Positions 1-11,233 of a stretch of 64,000 nucleotides of DNA are shown here, piece by piece; the stretch's first letter is position 1; every line of letters starts with the position of its first letter. Below the pieces are notes generated by a model, which made no database searches, was not told the origin of the DNA, and saw nothing but the letters and a program-made list of their open reading frames with translations. The DNA is taken from positions 186,001-250,000 of the forward strand of contig CAVOXY010000006.1 of the NCBI GenBank assembly GCA_963700515.1. The letters are read 5' to 3'. The DNA comes from JAJRVM01 sp963700515 (GTDB taxonomy: Bacteria; Planctomycetota; Planctomycetia; Pirellulales; Pirellulaceae). Made by a program: the position numbers and the translations under genes.

Positions 1-53
1 CGAATCGCCAGCGGGATGGTCACCAGGAACACCGTTCCCAGATCGAAGCGCAT
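1..53 (-). CDS. Possible 5' end of a small membrane or secreted protein, cut by the window edge
   Basis: Reading leftward from the ATG at 53, 17 codons run off the window: a short charged start (MRFDL) followed by a hydrophobic stretch (GTVFLVTIPLAI). This could be the start of a membrane or exported protein. No convincing ribosome binding site precedes it. Too little is present to assign a family, and it may be chance. Confidence 0.3.
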   Translation of the reverse strand, partial: MRFDLGTVFLVTIPLAI

Positions 54-704
54 ACGAGCTTCCCGGTATTCGGTACGCCTTCATGCCAAATACGATGAAC
101 ACCACCATGATTACCATCGGCTCCCACCACGACAAAGAGTGAAGTCAGCAGCCAAGAGGTCCTGTTCACTCTCACTCAGCACAAAGCTTACGCCCAACAG
201 GATAGACGGGACCGACAATCAGCGCCCACATTCGCCTAGCGGCGGCAGCGGAATAGGTCGAGTGTCATGTGAGTACGTGTTGCACGTCCATGCTGGCAGC
301 GTATCAAGTTAAGCGCGCGCGGTTCCAGACCCGGGGGTCGCCCGCCCGCTGGAGAACCTGGCGAGCGGTACGGCCCGCACCGTCCATGACAATGACCGTG
401 GCCAATGGTGGATGGCAGCGGCACAGGACACCGCGAACGATCGACACAGCTTGTGGCCGCGTCCCGCGAAGCCCTTTCGTCGTACAGGGCATTGATTCTT
501 TGTCGCCCTGTGGGGATTTCACTGGCCGCTATTGGAGGCGAGTACCGTTGGAGAGCGGGGACGTGACGTGCAGTACCATCTTCCAGCGCAGCCCTGCGAA
601 GCCTGCTGAAGAAGTCCACTGATACCACATTATGGTGTACGACCGTTTTCGGCTGGCAGACAACATATGGCGTCGAAGTAGACTTTTTCCTCTACCGGGT
701 TCTT
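54..704. other. Stretch without a recognisable gene
   Basis: The open frames here on both strands are short, rich in Arg and Pro, and match no family I recognise. They overlap one another as shadows. I see no promoter, terminator or repeat that stands out before the dispersed element that starts near 705. Confidence 0.5.
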
Positions 705-905
705 CATCTGTGGCTACACCATAGTTGGCATCCCGCCGGCAATTCCATCTTCGCTAGTCCGCATTCCGCATTCCGCACTCCGCATTCGTTCGCGGGGAAG
801 CCTCACCAAGGGGAGGAAAGGGGTCCGGCCAGGTAACGCCGCGGGTGTTCGCATGTTGCTGCCTTGAATATGGCGTGTAGCCACGAGAAATCCTGAAGCC
901 CCGCC
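705..905 (+). repeat. Dispersed ~200-bp element, copy A, with an internal heptad array
   Basis: This segment matches the reverse complement of 30241-30460 over its whole length, at roughly 75-80 percent by eye. Shared blocks include GTTGGCATCC.GCCGGCAATTCC, the heptad array (758-791), CGCGGGTGTTCGCATGTT and GCCACGAGAAATCCTG.AGCC. The array inside is built from ATTCCGC and ACTCCGC units and ends in CATTCGTTC. It sits just upstream of the HzsA-like gene. No open frame is conserved between the two copies, so it is probably non-coding. Confidence 0.7.
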
Positions 906-1071
906 TTTTCCAGCAATCTTCTGCGGGCATAGCGGTTAAACAGACGTTTGGGCGTGGCCAGAAGCCGCGTTGGTCCCTACGGATCTTGGATAGCCATCGG
1001 CCCGCTCGATTGGGTTACAATACAAACTCCACCGTTTGGCCTTCCCTCCCGATTCATACGGAGCCCACACC

Positions 1072-3492
1072 ATGCCAGAAGGTGTTGCAGTTGCCCGGTA
1101 TTCGCTTCGTCACAATCCCATCCGTGTCAGCTCCAGCGAGTTGATCCCGCGACAGGTCCCGACCGTACGTGCACTGCTGATGTGTGCCGTAGTCTTCGCC
1201 TCACTCGGTCTCTGCCGGCCGGTTGTTGGCGCTGACGGGGCTCCCGCGGCCAAGGCTGCTGACGCGGCTCAGACGTTGCAGCTTATCGACGCCACGATTG
1301 TGCGCGCCAGGGACTGGCCGACCGATTGCCAGGGGAAGCGGATACCGCTCGTTTGCAGCCCTGCATCGATCGACTGGCTTCGTTAAGGCAACAGCTGCTG
1401 GCACTGCGTGCGACCGAAAATGTCTCGCCCGTGGCGTGCGACCACCTCTACTGCGAGGCGCGCGAAGTGGCTCGCTCGATCGCCTTCTGCAACCCACTGC
1501 TTGATTTCGACAAATTGCTGTTTGTGAAACGCCACGATTCGGTCGGCGTCTTTCACATGTGCGACCAGTACTACGGCTGCAACGCCAAGCCAGGCGGCGG
1601 ACTCTTCGTGCTGCTGGATCCCTTTGGCGAAAATCCTCGGGCGATCAATCTGCTGGAGCACTCGGTCGTGCAAAATGGTCGGCTGAAGGGCCAGAAGCTG
1701 GAGGGGGGCACGTTCCTGTCTCCCGAACTCTCCTTCGACGGCAAGACGATCTTGTTCGCCTACAGCGAGGCCGAGGCGTGGGAGAAGTATCAAGGCCGAG
1801 AGGCCTACGAGTGGACGCCCGAGTGCAGCTATCACATTTTCAAATGCAATGCCGATGGCAGTGACCTGGTGCAATTAACGGACGGATCGTGGGACGATTT
1901 CGATCCCTGCTTCCTCCCCAACGGGCGAATCGCCTTCATCTCCCAGCGACGAGGCGGCTACCTCCGCTGCGGGCGGCATTGCCCCGTCTACACCCTGCAC
2001 TGCATGGCCGCCGACGGCAGCGACATCATTCGCCTCAGCCATCACGAGACGCACGAGTGGCATCCGAGCGTGACCAACGACGGCATGATCGTCTACACGC
2101 GATGGGATTACGTCGACCGCGACACGAATATCGCCCATCACATCTGGACCTGTTCTCCCGACGGACGCGATCCGCGTTCGTTCCACGGCAACTATCCGCA
2201 ACAGCGCGAATCGCGCCCGTGGATGGAGATGGCGATTCGGGCCATCCCCAACTCGAACAAGTTCGTCGCCAGTACGGGGGCTCATCACGGCCAGGAATTC
2301 GGCTCGCTGGTGCTGATCGACCCGCGACTGGATGACGACAACGCCATGTCGCAATTGACGCGACTGACACCCGACGCTCCGTTTCCGGAGGCGGAGGGAG
2401 GCAAGGGGAACATCGCCCAGCACTCCGTCTACGGCACCCCCTGGCCGCTGAGCGAAGACGACTACCTGTGCGTCTACGACGCGGCAGCCAAGAACCGCGG
2501 CATCTACTGGATCGATCGATACGGCAACCGGGAATTGATCTATCGCGATAGCGATATCTCCTGTGTCAGCCCGATTCCGCTACGGCCGCGGCACCAACCG
2601 CCGGTACTCCCCGACCAGACCATCCAAACGCAAACAGCGCGGGCGTCGAGCAGCGGAGATCCCACCGGCAACCATTGGCGTGGTGAATGTCTACGACAGC
2701 GATTTCGTCTGGCCGGAGCATTCACGAGTCACGGCCTTGCGCGTGATCCAGGTACTTCCCAAGACCACGGCCCCGCCGAATGAACCGCGTATCGGAATCG
2801 CCCAGCAGACCAATGCCCGGGCCGTGCTGGGAACGGTACCGGTCGAAGAGGACGGCAGCATTTACTTTGAGGCGCCGGTCGGCAAGGAGCTCTACTTCCA
2901 GGCGCTCGACGAGCGGGGGATGGCGGTCCAGTCGATGCGGAGCGGCACGTATCTGCATCCTGGCGAGCAGTTGACCTGCCAGGGCTGCCACGAGCCGAAG
3001 CGCCGCAGCCCGGCCCGCCAGTCGGTTGTTCCGCTGGCCATGCAGCGCAGCCCGTCGCCGATCACGCCCGACGTGGAGGGGGCGAATCCGTTCAACTACG
3101 TGCGACTGGTACAACCGGTGTTGGATCGCAACTGCGTCGCCTGCCACGCAGAGAAGAAGGCTTTGCCACTGAGCGGCGAAGTGGAAGGGCCCTACGGCTG
3201 GACCCGTTCCTACACGAACCTGGCCCCCAAGTACGGTTTCTACTTCCACGTGACCAACGGAGCCATCCAGACGGGCGTCCACGGTGGAGCACGCACGATA
3301 CCCGGCCAGTTCGGCGCCCGGGCCGCGCCACTGCTCAAGTACCTCGGGCCCGAACATTATGATGTCCAGCTCTCCGAGGAAGATTTCCACCGCCTCACAC
3401 TCTGGCTGGACTGCAACTCGGAATTCTACGGAGCGTACGAGAACACCGCCGCTCAATCGTTGGGCGAACTCGTTCAGCCGTCACTTGACTGA
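1072..3492 (+). CDS. HzsA-like secreted protein: PD40/TolB-type propeller with two CXXCH motifs (frameshifted)
   Basis: Family as in the planctomycete proteins related to the middle domain of hydrazine synthase alpha. Similarity does not imply hydrazine synthesis, because these paralogues are common in non-anammox planctomycetes. The N-terminus has an export signal (ALLMCAVVFASLGLC...VVGA). The centre has PD40-like blades such as SPELSFDGKTILFAYS, NADGSDLVQLTDG and VTNDGMIVYTRWDYVDRD. The last third holds two haem c-type motifs, CQGCH and CVACH, so an exported multihaem or degenerate cytochrome role is likely. The reading frame is broken near 1335 and near 2640, and protein similarity continues across both breaks, so I treat it as one gene of about 800 residues. 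It stands alone. The start at 1072 is a guess from the signal peptide; an in-frame ATG at 1036 is also possible. Confidence 0.75.
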
Positions 3493-3607
3493 TGTAGCCA
3501 CCGGCCGGCTATCGCAAGGGTGTGACAAGCTCGCCGGATGACACGCTCCAACATCCAGGACGATTTCGGCCAGCGCCGGCACACCCCACAAGCACTAACG
3601 ACTCGAC

Positions 3608-3805
3608 CTATTTCGGCTCGGCTGCGTCCGCTTGTTCTGTGCGGTTTCCGACGGGACCTTGAACAATTGGGCGGCCCGACTTCGCCTGCCGCTCTCGTAG
3701 ACGCTTGCGAAACTCGACCATGTTACCCTGGCAGTCGTCCAGCAGTTGCGCCTGAATTTTGTGAATTTCTTCGACGACCGGATCATTGTAGAGTGGCTTA
3801 TTCAT
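3608..3805 (-). CDS. Small antitoxin-like partner of a PIN-domain protein
   Basis: A 65-residue acidic and basic helical protein that begins MNKPLYNDPVVEEIHKI, with a middle section LDDCQGNMVEFRKRLRERQ. Small proteins of this look, with a PVVEEIH start, often follow PIN-domain genes in bacteria and are presumed antitoxins. The start codon overlaps the end of the upstream PIN reading frame by a few bases, which suggests translational coupling. The function is inferred from context only. The frame itself is intact, unlike its partner. Confidence 0.6.
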   Translation of the reverse strand: MNKPLYNDPVVEEIHKIQAQLLDDCQGNMVEFRKRLRERQAKSGRPIVQGPVGNRTEQADAAEPK

Positions 3806-4220
3806 CGTTCGAGAACTCCTCGGGCGTGACAATCAGCGGCGGAGTGAATCCTTCCTCCCGGAGCGTTTTGTATATCGCAGGAAGTCGATCTGCATTGGCA
3901 ATGTGCCTGCAATTCCACGTCAATAGGTAGTCTACCTCTCCGATCGTCGCCGTGGCAACATGTTGAGCATCTGCCACCGCCTTTTCAGGCAACAGCTGGT
4001 GCGAGCAACAGATCCGCGAGCCGATCGACTTCCGGTGTGGTGTCGATCAACGGTAGGTCCGCGAGCAATCCCAATCGCTCTCTAGCGGCATCAGCATCGC
4101 CTGCGGCACATTCGTCGACCACGAGTTGGCTGACAAATAGCTCGAACTCGGCGCGGCGATCATTCCACCAACGACGCGTCAGTTCCTGCCGGGCCAGGAC
4201 TAGTACTTTCAATGGAGGTG
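3798..4220 (-). pseudogene. PIN-domain (VapC-like) toxin, lacking its N-terminus and frameshifted
   Basis: The readable part runs from KVLVLARQELTRRWW through FELFVSQLVVDECAAGD and LPLIDTTPEVDRLADLLL. After a one-base shift near 3990 it continues to PEKAVADAQHVATATIGEVDYLLTWNCRHIANA and an end at 3798. This is the central and C-terminal part of a PIN nuclease, including the acidic residues VDEC and the DAQHVATA and LTWNCRHI blocks. The first strand with the leading conserved Asp (usual pattern YLDTS) is missing. In its place lies a block shared with 57.3 kb (4215-4281). The toxin is therefore likely inactive even if the frameshift is a sequencing error. Confidence 0.65.
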
Positions 4221-4281
4221 CCACTGGCTGAGCGAGCGTCCAAGATCTTACCAACCACGAGAACCCGTCACCGCGAGCGGA
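4215..4281 (-). repeat. Dispersed ~65-bp block, copy 1
   Basis: On the minus strand this reads GCTCGCGGTGA, then TCTTGGACGCTCGCTCAG, then AGTGGCA. The same block lies on the plus strand at 57317-57380, at about 80 percent identity with small gaps. It occupies the place where the N-terminus of the PIN gene should be, so it marks the truncation point. Confidence 0.65.
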
Positions 4282-4487
4282 GCCAGTGCTGAAGCAAACC
4301 CCCGCTCTCCACTTCACGGAGGTGCGACAGCGTCGGAAGATTGACTCCGTCTATTGTACGAACGCACTGCGGTCAGTAAGAAACCCGACGAGGTAATCCG
4401 GCAAGACCTCGCTGCGCTGCGGGATGGGAATTGGAATTAGGGTATTGGCCATCACTCCTTGGGTGCGTTCCCCGTTTGAACAAGAGA

Positions 4488-4640
4488 CCTTTTTGTCATC
4501 CGATATTTTTGTCCTCACCTGCCCCTCCCTCAACGTTCCAACATGATTCATTTGAAGGATAAAAAGATGGGATGACAAAAAAAATTCGCCTCAGGAGATC
4601 TTCTTGCCGTCCGATGTTGTTGTCCTTATTTGCATCGTGC
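4488..4640 (-). repeat. Two copies of a short dispersed repeat (4488-4535 and 4553-4640)
   Basis: Both carry the core TTTGTCATCCGATATTTTTG / TCTTGCCGTCCGATGTTGTTG followed by TCCTCATTTGCCCCT-like sequence. The second copy aligns with 41021-41110 over about 85 bp, starting at a GATCGGGTGACA-like block. The rest of 4318-4733 holds nothing I can assign. The short open frames there are translations of this repeat. Confidence 0.65.
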
Positions 4641-4733
4641 AAGAATGTAGAACACGTTCGCCACAAACACGTATACCCCACGCGCGCGGTGGCCGGGCTG
4701 GGGTAAGAGAATTGTCGATCGAACAGCGACCAG

Positions 4734-7700
4734 CTACTGTTGGCCAACTGCGATCAGGTCCAGCAGGTCATCGCTGAGCAGTTCCGTTTCCTCATCGGCG
4801 ATCGTTTTCAGAACCGCTGCCTGTAGGGCTTCAAAGCTCATTGGCGGCCGGTCCGCATAGTCCGCCGGCATCGACGGCAGCAGCCACAGGCTGTTGTCAA
4901 CGCGGGAATCACCGGACAGATTGCGCAACCTGATCGTGTGATCGACCAGGTCGGGCTGTGTCACATCCAGCCGCATCTTCGGTACCAGCGGTGAACCCAC
5001 TACCGATCCAACCCCGGGCAATCGTCGTGTACCCACCGGCAGCGTCGCGGCCATCAGGTCGCTTCCGTTATCACTGTGAACAGCACCGAGCAGATGACCG
5101 ATCTCATGCGATACGACCGTCAACAGATCCATCTGTTGGCCCATCGGTGTCGGGACACCCGCAAAGTCGGTGTGCGTCCACGGCATGCTATCCACAAACC
5201 AGCCGGCACCGTTGGCACTGACGTCGAGCGTCAGGCTCTGGCCCCACGCCAGACCCAAGTAGCCCGCCGGCAAGTCGGAGACATACACGTTGATCTGCGG
5301 CAATGGGGCAACGTTGGTATATGCTGACCACGACGACAGAGCTTGAGCCACGGCCTGTTGGGCGGTGGCTTGGTCCAGGACCGTCGTGTTAGTCGGCGGG
5401 GCCGCAGCGCCTGTCTCGGCCAGCAACGCCATTGGTGCGCCGGTCACGATCAGGGACCAGCTGTTGAGTGTGCCGCTATAGAGCAACTTGTCGTCGGTGA
5501 TCTCCAGCGTCCAGGTCCCCACGGCATTCTTGCCATTGAACGGCAGCCAGCGATCCTTCTGGCCGATAGATGCCGGCAAACGGCGCTGAGCCGGACGTGA
5601 TGCTCGTGCTCGCCTGATCATCCAGCACAGTACCCGAGAAATTGTCGCCATTGCCGCCGACGTCCGTGAACAACTCCACGCGGGTTCCATCGGGGCTCCG
5701 CAGATAGATGTCCAGATCTTGATCGCGCAAGTGGCTGATATCCAGCTGCACGTTCACGTCGAGGATCGTCATCGCCGTGGGAACCGAGATGGTGGACGTC
5801 GTCGTGCTCCAGTCGCGGATCGTCGTTGGTGAGGTGTTGCTGAAGGTCAACGTTACCTGACTGGCTTGCACATCGACGTTCGCCGTAGCACTGTTCGACA
5901 ACTCGCCATCGGTCACGGTGTAGTCGAAGGTGTCCGGCCCGATGTAGCCGGCAACCGGCGTGTAGGTAACCGTGCCGTTGCCATGATTTACCAGCGTGCC
6001 GTGCGCCGGCGTACTCAGCGACTCAATCGCCAGCCCAGGGCCATCCACGTCACTGTCGTTCTCCAGCAGCGACATCAGCACCGCCGTGTCCTGCGGCGTG
6101 CTGGCCGCGTCATCCACAGCGACCGGCGCGTCGTTGACCGGGTTCACCGACAGCGTGATGGTGGCCGGCAGGCTGTTGGCCACGCCGTCGCGGGCTACAA
6201 ATGCAAAACTGTCCGGGCCGTTGTAGTTGCTGCTGGGTGTGTAGACCAAATTCGGCGCGGTGCCGCCGAGCGTCCCATGGCTGGGACCATCTACGATCTG
6301 GAACGTGAGCGGATCCAGCTCGATGTCGCTGCCGGTAAGGGTGATGGCCAACGGCGTATCTTCGTCGGTCACTAGCGATTGGCCGTCGGCCAACGGCGCG
6401 TCGTTAACCGCTTGGATGGTCAACGACACGGTGGCCAGCAGACTGTCGTCGTCGCCGTCGCTTACGAGGAACGTAAAGCTATCGCTGCCGAAGTAGTTGG
6501 CCTCTGGCGTATAGACCACATCGGAGGCGGTGCCGCTGAGTGTGCCATGCTGCGGCTGGTCGACAATCTGGAAGTCGAGCGGATCCAGATCCGCGTCGCT
6601 ACCGGTGAGCGTAATGGCCGCGGAACCGTCTTCGCTTAAGGAGACGCTCTGCGGGTCGGCCACCGGAATGTGATTGGCCGCGACCTCGATCGCCACCGTC
6701 GCCACGTTGCTCGGATCGGTGCCATCGAATGCACAGTAAGTAAAACTGTCGCTGCCTGAGAAGTTGTTGGCGGGCGTAAAGGTGAAAGAGCCGTCCGAGT
6801 TCAGCTGCAGTGTTCCGCTGCTCGGCCCACTCACCAGCACCGCCGTTAGCGCATCCTCGTTCGGGTCACTGTCGTTGGCCAGCACGCCGGGCGCCGCGAT
6901 CTGCAGCGTCCGGTTCCAGCTCACACTGTAGCTGTCGCCCAACGCCACCGGCGGCTCTGCCGGTGGAGCGGGCATGATCGCTGGGTCGAGTTTGACAAGG
7001 AATCCGTCCTGGTCGCCCTGCAACGCGTTCAACGCGCCCGGGAGGTCCGTCGAATAGGTGTAGCCGGCGACGTAAACGCGTCCCTCGCCGTCGGTCGCGA
7101 TACTCTGCCCAAGATCGTTTCCTGTCCCGCCGAGGTAGGTCATCCACGCCACGTGGCCAGTGTCGCTATCCAGCTTGGTCAGCGTCGTGTCCCGACCGCC
7201 AATGGCTGCCGCATAACTGTAACCCGTGACAAACACGTCCCCCGAACCGCTGGTGGCAACCGCCTGTGCGTAGTCGTCGTCGCTGCCGCCCAGATAGGTG
7301 GTCCACTGCACGCTCCCCGCGCCGTTGATTTTGCGCGACATAACCATCGCGTCCGCCGTGATTGACGTTTGTGGCATTGGGCAGATCGCCCGACAAGGTG
7401 TAGCCGCCAACGAGGAGGTTATCTGTGCCGTCAACGGTGATCCCCCGTGCATAATCAAGGTCCGTACCGCCCAGGTACGCTGGTCCACGCCACGGCACCC
7501 CCGCTGTTGACTTTGGCGACAAAGCTATCATATGTACCCCCCTGGTAATCGTTGATTCGGTGTGCAAGTTCTGGCGAGTTCGTGTAACCAGCCACGAACA
7601 CGTTCTGGCTGCTGTCGATCGCGATCGCGGCAAATAGGGCCGCATAGTCGCTGCCGCTGCCGCCCAAGTACGTGGTCCAAACCACGTCACCTGCAACGTC

Positions 7701-10700
7701 GATTTTCGCAACAAACGTGTCCTGCGTTCCGCCCTGGAAAGTGTTCGTGGGATTTGGGAGGTCCTGTGAGTCCGTATATCCGGCCACGAACAGGTTGCCG
7801 GAATCATCGATGGCGATCCCGCGTGTGTAGTCGCTGCCAGTTCCACCCAGGTACGTAATCCATAAGACGGAACCGGTCGTACCATCGATTTTGGCGACAA
7901 AGCCATCGTCACGAGCCGCCCATGTAACCGGTTGCGAGATCGGTTGAGTTCGTGTAGCCGGTCACCAAAAGGTTGCCCGAGCCATCCATGACGATTCCAC
8001 GTCCGTAGTCGCTGCCACTTCCGCCCAGGTACGTGGTCCACACGACCGCACCCGCGCTGTCGACCTTGGCAACAAAGCCATCGTACGAACCGCCCCCGTA
8101 CACACTGCCTGGGACCGAGTTCGGAAGATCGACCGAATTCGTTTGACCCGTCACAAACGTGTAGCCGTCGTCCGCCAGGGCCATCGCGTAGATACTTTCG
8201 CCACCCGTTCCACCGAGGTACGTCGCGAAATCCATTTGCGGTTGGTCATACACCGGCCGGATGGTCAAGGAAACCGTGGCCGGCAGGCTGTCGTCGGTAC
8301 TGTCATTGACCAGGAACGTGAACGAGTCGTAACCGTAGTAGTCGGCGTTGGGCGTGTAGACCAGATCCGGGGCCGTACCGCTGAGTGTGCCGTTCTGCGG
8401 CGGATCCACGATGTGGTACGTCAGCGGATCCGCATCGCAGTCCGTGCCGCTGAGCGTGATGGGCAGCGGAGTGTCCTCGTCCAGCGTGATCGTCTGCGGA
8501 ACTGCCTCGGGCAAATGGTTGACGGCCACGTCGATCGTCACCGTGGCCAGGTTGCTCGGGTCAGTGCCGTCGTGGGCGAGGAAGGTGAAACTATCCAGAC
8601 CCAGGTAGTCTGTATCAGGCGTGTAGATGAGATTTGGGACGGTGCCGCTGAGCGTTCCGTGTGCCGGAGGAGTGACAACCCCGTAGGTGAGCGGGTCGAG
8701 TTCCACATCGCTGGCGGTCAGAGTAATGCTGCGTGATCCATTCATTCTCGAATAGGTAAAGCGATCGTCCGCCACCGGCGCGTCGTTCACCGGTTCGACG
8801 TTGATGGTGACGGTAGCTGTCTCGCTGTAGTCGCTGCCGTCACAAACGCGATAGGTGAAACTGTCGGTGCCGTAGAAGTTGAGATCGGGCGTGTAGCTGA
8901 ACGATCCGTCGGTATGCCACACGAGACTGCCGGAACTGACGTTGGTGACCAGGTGAGCCGTCAACGCGTCGCCGTCGACGTCGCTGTCGTTGGCCAGCAC
9001 GCCGGCCGTGGGTACGAACAGCGTGGTGTCCTCGTCCACGGTGTACGTATCGTTCGTGCCGTGGGCGGCCGTGTTAGACTCGGCGTGGCGATCAACTGCA
9101 CGTTGTCGACGTTGGCATCTTCGTCCGAGCCGCTCATTTTGGCGCGGAATCGGAACTGGAAGTTGTTGACCAGGTACTGGCCATCAATCGTCAGCACGGG
9201 GTGATGCCAGGTGTTCTCCGCATCGACGTTGCCGCTGAGCTTAGCCACTTCCTGCCAACTGGTGCCATTGAACAAATCCAGGGCCAGATACTCGCCGGTG
9301 TCCAATCCGCTTTCGATCAACCAATCGAAACTCAGCTCGCGCTGCCGTACGGTGTGAGGTTGATCGGAGCTGCGATCGTGATCGTCGCATTGGAGGCCGA
9401 ACCGTCCACCTCGGCCGAGTAGCTACCGTCGGTCTTCCGCTGGGTCGACGTGAACCAGTCGTTCTGGCTGTCTTCCACCCACAAGCCGTTCCATTGGCCG
9501 TGCTCGAAGCTGTCGGCGAAGAGGGTGGTGCACCGTCGGAGATCGAACGCCTCGGGCGAAGAGGATGTCGCTGTCATCCACGTACCAGGTCCCGGGTTGT
9601 ACCATACAGCGATCCAGGTGCCGGTAGAATCCGTGGTGAGTTGCGGGATGGTAGTCACTCCGCGAATCCGTAGCGGCGTTGGTGTTCAGCGGTGCAGGAT
9701 CGGTCCAGGTTACTCCAATGTCCGTGGAGCGAGAGAAGAAGATATCCGTCTCCACTATCCGTTCCGGCCTGTAGGTAGGTGTACCACACTGCGATCCAAT
9801 TGCCCGCCGAGTCGGTGGTGAGTTGGGGGTACCAGTCGCCTCCCAAATCGATTGCGCCGTCCGGGGTCAACGCCATTGGCTCGGTCCACGTCTGGCCAGC
9901 ATCCGTGGAGCGCGAGAAGACAATGTCGTCGTCTAGTCATGCCGCCGTCCGGATCGTCGTCTGAACTGCCACATGGCGACCCAGTTTCCGAGGGAGTCGG
10001 TGGTGAGTTGGGGATGCCAGTCCATCGCCGAATCGGTGGCCGCGGTGATGTTAAGTGCTGCCGCTGGCGTCCACGTCTGACCGTTATCCGTGGAGCGAGA
10101 GAACAGGATGTCCCAGTCCGCGCCAATGGTGTCGCTCAGGTTGTCGTCGGATTCCCACACAGCGATCCAGTTGCCGGCCGAGTTCGTAGTGAGCTGAGGA
10201 TATCGGTCATTACCCGAGTCATTCGCGGCGTTGGAGTTTAATGGTGCTGGGTCGGTCCAAGTTTGACCGTTGTCCGTCGAATGGGAAAAGAAGATGTCCC
10301 TGTCCGTGACGGACCCGTCGATGATGTCCGCAGATTGCCAGACGGCAATCCAGTTACCTGCCGAGTCGGTGGTGAGTTGTGGATATTCGTCTATCATTGC
10401 ATCGGTGGAGGCATTTGTGTTCAGCGGCGCCGGGTCGCTCCAGGTCTGACCGACATCCGTGGATCGAGAGAAGAGAATATCTCGGTCTGTGCCGATGGTG
10501 CCTCCCAGGCTGTCCTGGGACTGCCAGACGGCGATCCAGGTGCCGAGCGAGTCAGTGGTGATTTGGGGATAGTCGGCTGGCGAATCGGTTGCTTCGGTCC
10601 TCAGCGGCGCGGCATCGGTCCACGTATGGCCGTTGTCCGTGGAGCGGGAGAAACGAATATCATCGTCATCGCCATCGTAGTCCCAGGTTGTCCAGACGGC

Positions 10701-10936
10701 GATCCAGTTGCCTGCCGAGTCGGTGGTCAACTGGGGGTAACGGTCAGCCAACGAATCGCAGTGGCGTTCAAGCACAGCGGCGCAGGCGGCTCCCAGTTGA
10801 CAATGGAACTACCGTTGAGCATTTGTCGCGATTCGAGGGTTTCGAACTGCAGTGGGTGGAGTGGCCCGGATCGCCACCGATTCGAGTTCCGGACCTTGCT
10901 ATCGCGCCGACGTTTCCTGGTGCGTACTGATTTCAT
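4734..10936 (-). CDS. Giant multidomain surface protein with C-terminal matrixin-type metalloprotease domain (many frameshifts)
   Basis: One gene of about 2,070 codons, read leftward. It starts with a basic leader ending FETLESRQMLNG, the N-terminal motif seen on many giant planctomycete secreted proteins. Then come seven BNR/sialidase-like repeats of about 50 residues (SRSTDNGQTWTDPAPLN then YPQLTTDSAGNWIAVW). A concanavalin-like segment around 9.1-9.5 kb (SFEHGQWNGLWVED) follows, then three cadherin-like domains, then an SBBP propeller with about seven blades (TYLGGSGSDY, VAGYTNS). After that lie four or five more cadherin-like domains (SDVDGDALT, YTPxxxYxGxDSFT). Last are a proprotein-convertase P-like domain (DLDIYLRSPDGT) and a protease domain with HEIGHLLGAVH, the zinc signature HExxHxxGxxH. 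At least eleven single-base frameshifts interrupt it (around 10760, 9968, 9937, 9745, 9655, 9590, 9330, 9060, 7920, 7480, 7350 and 5600). Domain order stays coherent across all of them. Likely exported and acting at the cell surface or outside. Confidence 0.8.
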
Positions 10937-10984
10937 CGCTGGGCTCTCCCGTGATTAGAGTGATCTGTGCCAGTACTTTCGCTC

Positions 10985-11112
10985 TGGTTTCGGCTGAGGT
11001 CCGCGATACAATAGAAACGCCGGAACCCTCCGCGCGCGGACCACTGCCGCGGGGGTCTGGCCGGGGCCGGCGAGTTGGCTACTTGGCGGTGGCACTCGCC
11101 GGCCGGTTTTTT
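10985..11112 (+). ncRNA. Candidate small RNA with its own promoter and terminator
   Basis: A TACAAT at 11007-11012 with TGGTTT 16 bp upstream (10985-10990) could be a promoter. About 90 nt later a strong hairpin followed by six T residues ends the segment. Both flanking genes run on the other strand, so a plus-strand terminator here has no protein gene to serve. No good open frame lies between. This is inference from signals only; the hairpin is solid, the promoter is weak. Confidence 0.35.
11067..11112 (+). terminator. Rho-independent terminator
   Basis: The arms CCGGCGAGT (11067-11075) and ACTCGCCGG (11094-11102) pair perfectly around an 18-nt loop and are followed by CCGG and six T residues at 11107-11112. 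Confidence 0.65.
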
Positions 11113-11233
11113 CCCTACGTAGAACGGAATTCATTCCGTTTATGACGCCGCATTACGTGCCGCGTCACATTCAATTCGGTCACCACACGACGATTGTGTT
11201 CTCCCTCTTCGTGCCACTTCGATTCTCAGGGTC

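Noticed and set aside
5866..8736. Several plus-strand open frames rich in Arg, Val and Gly
   Set aside because: They are shadows of the giant minus-strand gene; their apparent repeats mirror its cadherin-like repeats.
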